A model generated the notes under the pieces. The model had not been told where the DNA came from. It did no database searches and saw nothing but the letters and a program-made list of their open reading frames with translations. A stretch of DNA of 5,668 nt, taken from Gammaproteobacteria bacterium (GTDB taxonomy: Bacteria; Pseudomonadota; Gammaproteobacteria; Eutrophobiales; Eutrophobiaceae). Of this stretch, positions 1 through 4,684 are shown one piece after another. Both the position numbers and the translations under genes were made by a program. Every line of letters begins with the position of its first letter. The stretch's first letter is position 1. The DNA lies in contig QNEM01000143.1 of NCBI GenBank assembly GCA_003645215.1, positions 1 to 5,668 on the forward strand, in the 5' to 3' direction.

Positions 1-1185
1 CGGACTGGTGATCCGGCCCGACTCAGACAAATCATTCTTAATCTGATCAGTAATGCAATCAAGTTTACAAAAGAAGGCCATATTCTTCTAATGGTGCGAG
101 CTACTGATGCAGAAGAGGTACAAATATCAGTAACCGATACAGGTATTGGTATCCCCGAAGACAAACAACAAGCGATTTTTGCCAGCTTTACGCAGGCTGA
201 TTCTTCAACAACGCGTAAGTTTGGTGGGACCGGTCTGGGTCTGACTATATCCAAACGTCTGGTTGAAATGATGAATGGCAGTATCCGGGTTGAAAGTGAA
301 GAAGGTGTAGGGAGCACATTCTCGTTTACCGTCAAATTACCTGTTAATGAATCAGCAACAAGAGATAACCTGCCAATGCCTGGATTCCTGAAAGACAAGA
401 ATATACTTGTTTTGGATAGCAACCAGCATAATAGAACCAAGATTTGTAACCTGCTCAGTTCTTTTGGTGCCGAATGTGTTGAATCTGAAGAGTTTAATAT
501 GTGGGATGAATCCAGATATCAGTATGTATTTATGGATCATAAAATATTATTTGCCTGTGATGATGGAGAAACTGAACAAATTCGGCAGTCAAGTCAGTCA
601 GACTCTGGTCCTGTGATTATTGCGATGCTTGATCCTGTTACATTTCATCAACAAATACAGAGGATTAATGAACTGGGGCTGAGTGGTTATTTTAGCAAAC
701 CAATTAAACAATCCGAGTTGCTACATGTCTTTTCAAGTAAAGATCAGCAGAAAGAAGAGAGCCAACTGTCTAAAGATCAGATTGATGCAGAGACTGATGA
801 AACATCTGTAGAAGAGAAACATATATTGCTGGTTGAGGATAATGAAGATAATCGCCTGTTAGTCAGAACTTATCTCAAAAAATCACCCTATATAATTGAT
901 GAAGCTGAGAATGGTAAAATCGCCGTGGATATGTATCGTAATAATTCATATAACCTTATTCTTATGGATGTTCAGATGCCTGTCATGGATGGTCATGAAG
1001 CCACCCGGGTAATACGAGTGCTGGAAGTAGAAAATGGTCGCCCGACGACACCAATCATTGCATTAACAGCTCATGCCATCAAAGAAGAGATCGACAAATG
1101 TCTGGCTGCGGGTTGTGACACCCATGTTGGGAAACCCATCAAGAAGGCTACTTTGATTGGAATTATTGAGGATTATGCGACTTGA
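1..1185 (+). CDS. Hybrid sensor histidine kinase, 3' part (HATPase - degenerate receiver - receiver), 5' truncated by window
   Basis: The frame is open from base 1, so the gene starts upstream; 394 codons are visible before TGA at 1183-1185. The ATP-binding domain of a histidine kinase (about 1-345) shows the N box (RLRQIILNLISNAIKFT, from about base 19), the G1 box (DTGIGIP), the F box (IFASFTQ) and the G2 box (GGTGLGLTI). A receiver-like domain follows (about 390-730). It keeps a possible phospho-acceptor Asp (MDH, 535-537) and the Lys (SKP, 697-699), but has LDSN in place of the acidic pair. A second, intact receiver (about 820-1180) has the acidic pair ED (835-840), acceptor Asp in LMDVQMP (967-969), Thr (1066-1068) and Lys in GKP (1132-1134). 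No C-terminal HPt domain is present, unlike BarA, so the phosphate presumably passes to a separate HPt protein or the receivers act internally. Sensor region and signal are outside the window. It converges on the isochorismatase gene 38 bp away. Confidence 0.95.
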   Translation, partial: RTGDPARLRQIILNLISNAIKFTKEGHILLMVRATDAEEVQISVTDTGIGIPEDKQQAIFASFTQADSSTTRKFGGTGLGLTISKRLVEMMNGSIRVESEEGVGSTFSFTVKLPVNESATRDNLPMPGFLKDKNILVLDSNQHNRTKICNLLSSFGAECVESEEFNMWDESRYQYVFMDHKILFACDDGETEQIRQSSQSDSGPVIIAMLDPVTFHQQIQRINELGLSGYFSKPIKQSELLHVFSSKDQQKEESQLSKDQIDAETDETSVEEKHILLVEDNEDNRLLVRTYLKKSPYIIDEAENGKIAVDMYRNNSYNLILMDVQMPVMDGHEATRVIRVLEVENGRPTTPIIALTAHAIKEEIDKCLAAGCDTHVGKPIKKATLIGIIEDYAT

Positions 1186-1223
1186 GATGTATGCTTGAGA
1201 AAACAAGTGTTTGATGATGAGAT

Positions 1224-1799
1224 TTACAGAACCAGCTTTGATAACTCTTTAAAATGATCGTGTTTGGCATCACGTATCCATTCAAATAACACAGACTCCG
1301 CGTTACAGATAACCACACCTGCCTGACTCATGCGCTTTAGTGATGCCTCGTAATTTTCCCTGTGTCTCGAACAAATGCAATCGGCAACAACAAATACCTG
1401 ATAACCTTCTGCAATTAATTGAATAGCTGTTTGTAAGACACAGACATGAGCTTCAATACCAACAATGATGACCTGCTTACGACCGGTTTCTTCAAGCTTT
1501 TGCAGAAATTGCTCGGCACCGGTGCATGAGAAGCAGGTTTTCTCGAATTTCAGGGTGTCATCCGGGAATAACTCTACGATTTCAGGTTCTGTAGGGCCCA
1601 GTCCCTTGGGATATTGTTCCGTAGCTAATACCGGGATGGATAACCTGCTTGCACCCTGAAGTAGAATATTGATATTTCTCTTTAGCCTGGCCAGGACCTT
1701 AATCGGCATCGCCGAAGTCAGTCGTGTCTGGATATCAATAACTACAAGACAACTGTTATCGGCATTACATAGATGAGCATCAATATTGAAATCAGACAT
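1224..1799 (-). CDS. Isochorismatase-family hydrolase (ISOC1/2, YcaC-related type)
   Basis: This is a full-length 191-residue cysteine hydrolase of the isochorismatase superfamily. The expected catalytic triad is visible: Asp22 in VVIDIQ, Lys87 in FEKTCFSC and Cys120 in GIEAHVCVLQT, preceded by the usual cis-peptide region. The TEQYPKGLG stretch (60-68), the ADCICSR stretch and the C-terminal FKELSKLV resemble the ISOC1/ISOC2 and YcaC-related branch rather than the siderophore isochorismatases. The substrate is unknown; family members hydrolyse various amides or vinyl ethers. There is no signal peptide, so it is probably cytoplasmic. The ATG start lies 29 bp after the tolC stop, with only a weak ribosome-binding site, which fits translation as the last gene of the minus-strand operon. 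Codons 64-107 are the apparent source of the repeats fused to the end of the upstream TolC-family gene. Confidence 0.93.
   Translation of the reverse strand: MSDFNIDAHLCNADNSCLVVIDIQTRLTSAMPIKVLARLKRNINILLQGASRLSIPVLATEQYPKGLGPTEPEIVELFPDDTLKFEKTCFSCTGAEQFLQKLEETGRKQVIIVGIEAHVCVLQTAIQLIAEGYQVFVVADCICSRHRENYEASLKRMSQAGVVICNAESVLFEWIRDAKHDHFKELSKLVL
1477..1610 (-). repeat. Source copy of the duplicated isochorismatase segment
   Basis: This internal piece of the isochorismatase gene is repeated twice at the 3' end of the neighbouring tolC-like gene. The shared core is 1497-1610 (codons 64-101, PKGLG to LQK), ungapped. By hand alignment it matches 1850-1963 at 97 of 114 bases and 1997-2110 at 95 of 114. 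Homology with the nearer copy continues to about 1477 (codons 102-107), with one base missing here relative to that copy. Mismatches are mostly transitions. Confidence 0.9.
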
Positions 1800-1828
1800 A
1801 CTATTTTAGTCTTCAGCTGCGTTCCTAA

Positions 1829-3454
1829 TTACGACCCGGTTTTTTCAAATTTCTGCACAAATAGCTCGGCACCAGTGCATGAAAAACAGGCTTCCTCGAG
1901 TTTCAGGGTACCATCCGGGAATAACTCGACAATTCCAGGTTCTGTAGGGCCTAGTCCCTTAGGTTTAAGCCGGGCACTAATCTGCTTGAGATCATCTTTC
2001 TGCACAAATAGCTCGGCACCAGTGCATGAAAAACAGGCTTCCTCGAGTGTCAAGGTATCATCCGGGAATAACTCGACAATTCCAGGTTCTGTAGGGCCTA
2101 ATCCCTTAGGTTTAAGCCCGGCACTAGGTTTAAGCCAGACACTAATCTGCTTGAGATCATCCGGGGTCAGCGTTCCAGCAGCCTGTTTTAATCGTAGAGT
2201 ATTCAGTAAATAATTATACCTTGAACGTGCATGGTTTCGTTTTGCATCAAGTGTGGCTCGTTCAAAGGCGACGACATCAACAGCTGTTCGAGTACCTACT
2301 TCAAAACCGGTTTCTGTTGCTTTAAGTGCTATCTCAGTCGAAACAAGTGTTTGTTTGAGTGCCTTAACACGACTGATGCCAGCAATGATGCCCAGATATG
2401 CCTGACGCGTATCTCTTTGTGCTGCCCGGAAAGCCTGTTCAAGTTGCTGACGCGACTGATCGTAAAGATATCTGGCTTCCCTTGTGTTGGATCTAATCAG
2501 ACCGCCTTGATAGAGGGGGACATTTAATTCCAGACCGACCCCCGTTCCCCTGAGAGTTGAGTCACCAAAACGGCCACCTGATTTACTGTAGCCGTGCCTT
2601 GCAACTACATCGACGGTAGGCAAATGTCCGGATTTCTCTATGTTGACCTGCTGGCGCGCACTTTCCAGTTTGTGTTTAGCGGCGATAATGATCATATTCT
2701 GTGATTCGGCAATTTTTGTCCATTCTTCAATATCCTCCGGTACCGGGGCAACAAGTGGCATGTCTTCGCCCAGACGGGTAAATTTATTGATATATTCCCC
2801 CGTTATTGCCCGCATATCTTCTTTAGCATTATCAAGTAAAGCTTCAGCCAGGATGTCATCTGCTGTTGCCCTGTCATAGCCTGCCTGCGCCTCATGGACA
2901 TCAGTAATTGCTGTTAAGCCGACTTCAAATCGTTGTTTTGCCTGTTCAAGCGATCGGCCCAATGATTTTGTTTCTGCCTTGGTAAATTGAATATTATCTG
3001 TGGCACCCAGAACATTAAAATAAGCTTCTGCGACACGAATGATCAATTTCTGCTGTGCGGATAGTTGTTCAGCTTCTGACTGCTGAATAATGCTATCGGT
3101 TTGTTTGAATGTGAGATAGCGATCCCACCTGAATACAGGTTGAGTAATATTGAAGTTATAGCCGCGGCTATTAAAATTTACATCTCCATCTACAGACGAT
3201 GGCCCGGCACCACCAATATCTTGATCATTGTAAGTTGTATTTCCATCAAAATTCGCATTCGGCAACAATTGTGATCGTGCTTGTGGTCTTACTTCGCGCG
3301 TTGCCAGGGTGGAATAAACAGTTTGTCTGTATTCAGGGTCGTTTGTTTCGGCAAGCTCATAGACCTCCACCAAACCCATCGCCGCAACGTTGCAGCTAAG
3401 CAATATTAATACAGAGCCATACCTGAAAAACTCACAACATTTACGCAAAATCAT
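1829..3454 (-). CDS. TolC-family outer-membrane efflux/type I secretion channel with a 99-residue repeat-bearing C-terminal extension
   Basis: This 541-residue protein is an outer-membrane factor that would form the trimeric exit duct of an efflux pump or type I secretion system. A signal peptide is visible (hydrophobic SVLILLS, likely cleavage near VAA-MG, residue 25); an LLSC at 18-21 is only a weak lipobox. The mature start VYELAETNDPEYR is typical of the family, as are the two internal repeats with FEVG at 176-179 and 384-387, VPLYQGG at 312-318, and a tail LTPDDLKQISVWLK ending at residue 442. Family members are commonly about 430-480 residues, so 442 looks like the original end. Residues 443-541 carry two copies of an isochorismatase fragment. 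The start is ATG at 3454, needed to include the signal peptide, with no strong ribosome-binding site. It lies 58 bp after the rhodanese gene. Orthologues next to thiC occur in other gammaproteobacteria (PA4974 beside PA4973, from memory), which supports a general TolC/OpmH-like role. Confidence 0.93.
   Translation of the reverse strand: MILRKCCEFFRYGSVLILLSCNVAAMGLVEVYELAETNDPEYRQTVYSTLATREVRPQARSQLLPNANFDGNTTYNDQDIGGAGPSSVDGDVNFNSRGYNFNITQPVFRWDRYLTFKQTDSIIQQSEAEQLSAQQKLIIRVAEAYFNVLGATDNIQFTKAETKSLGRSLEQAKQRFEVGLTAITDVHEAQAGYDRATADDILAEALLDNAKEDMRAITGEYINKFTRLGEDMPLVAPVPEDIEEWTKIAESQNMIIIAAKHKLESARQQVNIEKSGHLPTVDVVARHGYSKSGGRFGDSTLRGTGVGLELNVPLYQGGLIRSNTREARYLYDQSRQQLEQAFRAAQRDTRQAYLGIIAGISRVKALKQTLVSTEIALKATETGFEVGTRTAVDVVAFERATLDAKRNHARSRYNYLLNTLRLKQAAGTLTPDDLKQISVWLKPSAGLKPKGLGPTEPGIVELFPDDTLTLEEACFSCTGAELFVQKDDLKQISARLKPKGLGPTEPGIVELFPDGTLKLEEACFSCTGAELFVQKFEKTGS
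1850..1996 (-). repeat. Chimeric tandem repeat unit B (147 bp, tolC tail + isochorismatase fragment)
   Basis: This is the second (downstream) copy in the tolC 3' end, 49 codons long and therefore in frame. On the minus strand it begins with a copy of the TolC tail (DDLKQISARLK) and continues with 38 codons like isochorismatase 64-101 (1850-1963). The core differs from unit A at 4 of 114 bases. Isochorismatase-like sequence continues past the unit as six codons (FEKTGS, compare LEETGR) down to the stop at 1829-1831. The core encodes LEEACFSC where the enzyme has the catalytic FEKTCFSC. Confidence 0.93.
1997..2161 (-). repeat. Chimeric tandem repeat unit A (165 bp, tolC tail + isochorismatase fragment)
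   Basis: This is the first (upstream) copy in tolC reading order and directly abuts unit B. It comprises the genuine TolC end (DDLKQISVWLK), an extra six codons (PSAGLK) and the 38-codon isochorismatase-like core (1997-2110). It is 18 bp longer than unit B because of an internal tandem duplication. The length is a multiple of three, so the frame is kept. Confidence 0.93.
2107..2142 (-). repeat. 18-bp tandem duplication inside repeat unit A
   Basis: Positions 2107-2124 and 2125-2142 are adjacent 18-mers beginning TAGGTTTAAGCC on the plus strand and differing at two bases. They encode the repeated LKP in WLKPSAGLKP at the join between TolC and the isochorismatase-like sequence. Unit B has a single copy, so replication slippage is the simplest origin. 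Confidence 0.85.
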
Positions 3455-3512
3455 ATATTTGTCGAATATCGTTATTTAAGAATTAGAGAGTCGTACTGGT
3501 AAATTATTTAGT

Positions 3513-3830
3513 CTAATATCTCGTCATGCTCTGATCTATAGTACTTGCCCAGGCATCAATGCCACCATCAAGATTCACGATTTGTTCAAACCCTTCTGCA
3601 ATGAGATGTTCAGCAGCCATCGCACTTCTCATTCCATGGTGGCAGATGATAACCGTTTTTGTTTTTTTTTCCAGTTCATCTTGTCTTTCCGTGATTTCGG
3701 ATAAGCTGATATTGATGGAGCCATCAATATGACAAAGATCGTATTCCCATTTATCGCGGACATCGAGGAGTACCGCCTGTAAGCCATTATCCAGTTCTCT
3801 TTTGAGTTCTACTACACTCATTGATTCCAT
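3513..3830 (-). CDS. Single-domain rhodanese-like sulfurtransferase
   Basis: This is a 105-residue stand-alone rhodanese domain. It has the family's LLDVRDKWEY motif (21-30), HIDGSINIS (34-42) and an active-site loop CHHGMRS with the persulfide-forming Cys63. GGIDAW near the C terminus is also typical. The active-site cysteine is intact, so it is probably catalytically competent in sulfur transfer or thiosulfate/sulfide metabolism; the physiological partner is not evident. No signal peptide is seen, so it is likely cytoplasmic. The chosen ATG has a well-placed AGGA; an alternative ATG lies three codons inside. It follows the methyltransferase gene by 10 bp and precedes tolC by 58 bp. A run of nine adenines falls in the coding strand at 3662-3670. 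Confidence 0.92.
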   Translation of the reverse strand: MESMSVVELKRELDNGLQAVLLDVRDKWEYDLCHIDGSINISLSEITERQDELEKKTKTVIICHHGMRSAMAAEHLIAEGFEQIVNLDGGIDAWASTIDQSMTRY

Positions 3831-3838
3831 TACCAGCT

Positions 3839-3842
3839 TCCT
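3839..3842 (-). promoter_or_regulatory. Ribosome-binding site of the rhodanese gene, overlapping the upstream stop codon
   Basis: AGGA on the minus strand lies 8 nt before the ATG at 3830 and overlaps the TAG stop of the methyltransferase gene (3841-3843). It supports the first of two nearby ATG codons and suggests translational coupling of the two genes. Confidence 0.6.
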
Positions 3843-4494
3843 AAAATTTGAAGGCTTCTAACTGGGTCGCACCTTCCAGTGCCGGCAGGTCAGTCTCGAA
3901 TAATACTTCATTTTGCCAATCATTTTCAGAAATACGCCTTATCAGTCTTGCTTCCATGACCGGTGACTGCCCGGTAATTACAAACATGCGTCCACCAGGT
4001 TGCAACTGCTGTTGAATAGATTCTTCCAGGAATGGAACAGAGCCAGTGAAGACAATCACATCATATGGTGAAGATTGTTGCCAACCATGAACCGCGTCAC
4101 CGGATTCAAGTGTTACATTGTGAATATCATGCTGCTGAAGCTTTGATTCGGCCTGCACTGTAAATTCAGGATGGATATCTATACTCAGAACATGATGGCC
4201 GGATTTTGCCAGTAAAGCGGTTAAATAGGCACATCCTGTACCGATTTCAAGAATTTTATCTTCTGGTTTTATTTCCAGCGCCTGTAGTAAACGCGCTTCA
4301 ACCTTGGGTGTCATGGTGACCTGACCATGGGCCAGTGGTATGCGTGTATCAGAGAGCGCCAGACGCCTGTATTCATCAGGCACAAAATCTTCACGGTGAA
4401 GCTCAGAAATCAGTTCCAGTACAGACTGATCTGGTACATCCCAGGGTCTAATTTGTTGCTCAATCATGTTTGAGCGGGCTAGGTCAAAATTCAT
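3841..4494 (-). CDS. PCMT-family (protein-L-isoaspartate O-methyltransferase-like) methyltransferase, active-site Ser not conserved
   Basis: This 217-residue protein has the protein-isoaspartate methyltransferase fold. Near the N terminus are MIEQQIRPWDV (10-20) and REDFVP (34-39). SAM-binding motif I is ILEIGTGCAYLTALLA (81-96), with the acidic residue Asp106 ending the next strand (SIDIHPE), SGDAVHGW at 131-138 and YDVIVFTG at 144-151. In canonical Pcm the loop reads GQTISQP, with a catalytic serine; here it reads GQVTMTP (57-63), with Met61 at the Ser position. SAM binding is therefore likely, but isoaspartate repair is doubtful. The substrate is unknown. It is the first gene of the probable minus-strand operon. 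The ATG at 4494 has only a weak GAG upstream and starts the conserved region directly. Confidence 0.9.
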   Translation of the reverse strand: MNFDLARSNMIEQQIRPWDVPDQSVLELISELHREDFVPDEYRRLALSDTRIPLAHGQVTMTPKVEARLLQALEIKPEDKILEIGTGCAYLTALLAKSGHHVLSIDIHPEFTVQAESKLQQHDIHNVTLESGDAVHGWQQSSPYDVIVFTGSVPFLEESIQQQLQPGGRMFVITGQSPVMEARLIRRISENDWQNEVLFETDLPALEGATQLEAFKF

Positions 4495-4552
4495 TAAAAT
4501 ATTCTCAAATAATTAGGTTTCAATTTGTTCAACTGAGGTATTATATATCAAA
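4495..4552. promoter_or_regulatory. Divergent promoter region between the methyltransferase gene and thiC
   Basis: This AT-rich stretch must hold the start signals for both directions. On the minus strand a perfect TATAAT lies at 4540-4545, giving a leader of roughly 40 nt for the methyltransferase gene, but no good -35 is seen at the right spacing. On the plus strand the overlapping TATTATAT (4539-4546) could serve as the thiC -10 just before the riboswitch. Both calls are by eye only. Confidence 0.35.
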
Positions 4553-4630
4553 GCACGCTAGGGGTGCCTGAAAAAGGCTGAGATTAACCCTCGAACCTGA
4601 ACCGGTTAGTACCGGCGTAGGAAAGCAGAC
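4553..4630 (+). ncRNA. TPP riboswitch (THI element) in the thiC leader
   Basis: The conserved THI-box elements appear in order: GGGGTGCC (4561-4568), the pyrimidine-binding CTGAGA (4578-4583), ACCC (4587-4590), ACCTGA (4595-4600), the hairpin CCGGT-TAGT-ACCGG (4602-4615) and the diphosphate-binding GCGTAGGAAAGCAG (4615-4628). It binds thiamine pyrophosphate and lowers expression of the downstream gene when thiamine is sufficient. The placement 55 nt before thiC fits perfectly. The outer ends of P1 are approximate. Confidence 0.97.
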
Positions 4631-4638
4631 ATTTTCAG

Positions 4639-4676
4639 CTCTGGCGCCTTGTGCTCACCATCATTACAACAGAGGC
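4639..4676 (+). promoter_or_regulatory. Possible expression platform hiding the thiC ribosome-binding site
   Basis: Two alternative short pairings would cover the AGAGG (4671-4675) that precedes the thiC ATG: CTCTG (4639-4643) with CAGAG (4670-4674), and GCCTT (4646-4650) with GAGGC (4672-4676, including one G-U). No hairpin followed by a U-run is present, so control by blocking translation, with or without Rho, is more likely than intrinsic termination. This is inferred from pairing alone. Confidence 0.4.
4671..4675 (+). promoter_or_regulatory. thiC ribosome-binding site
   Basis: AGAGG lies 9 nt before the ATG at 4685. A nearer upstream ATG at 4680 is closed by TGA after two codons, so 4685 is the supported start. 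Confidence 0.6.
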
Positions 4677-4684
4677 ATCATGAC

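Noticed and set aside
352..616. Short open frames inside the kinase gene on both strands
   Set aside because: They overlap the well-supported kinase frame and show no domain or start signals.
1194..1207. Small hairpin CTTG-AGAAAA-CAAG between the convergent kinase and isochorismatase genes as a terminator
   Set aside because: The stem is only 4 bp and no U-run follows in either direction.
1497..2110. Template/variable repeats of a diversity-generating retroelement
   Set aside because: Differences are mostly transitions spread over the segment, not concentrated at adenines, and no reverse transcriptase is visible in the window.
1850..2161. CRISPR array or insertion-sequence remnant
   Set aside because: There are only two long, directly abutting coding units without spacers, inverted repeats or transposase, and their origin in the neighbouring genes is clear.
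1773..2213. Plus-strand open frame of 146 codons across the repeats, with a similar frame at 1465-1659
   Set aside because: It lies antisense to the tolC tail and isochorismatase. It looks repetitive only because the DNA is repeated, and it has no recognisable domain; changes between copies do not favour this frame over the minus-strand frame.
3397..3402. Lipobox-like LLSC in the TolC signal peptide
   Set aside because: It is a poor match to the consensus and the signal peptide has a good conventional cleavage site at VAA-MG, so lipidation is not called.
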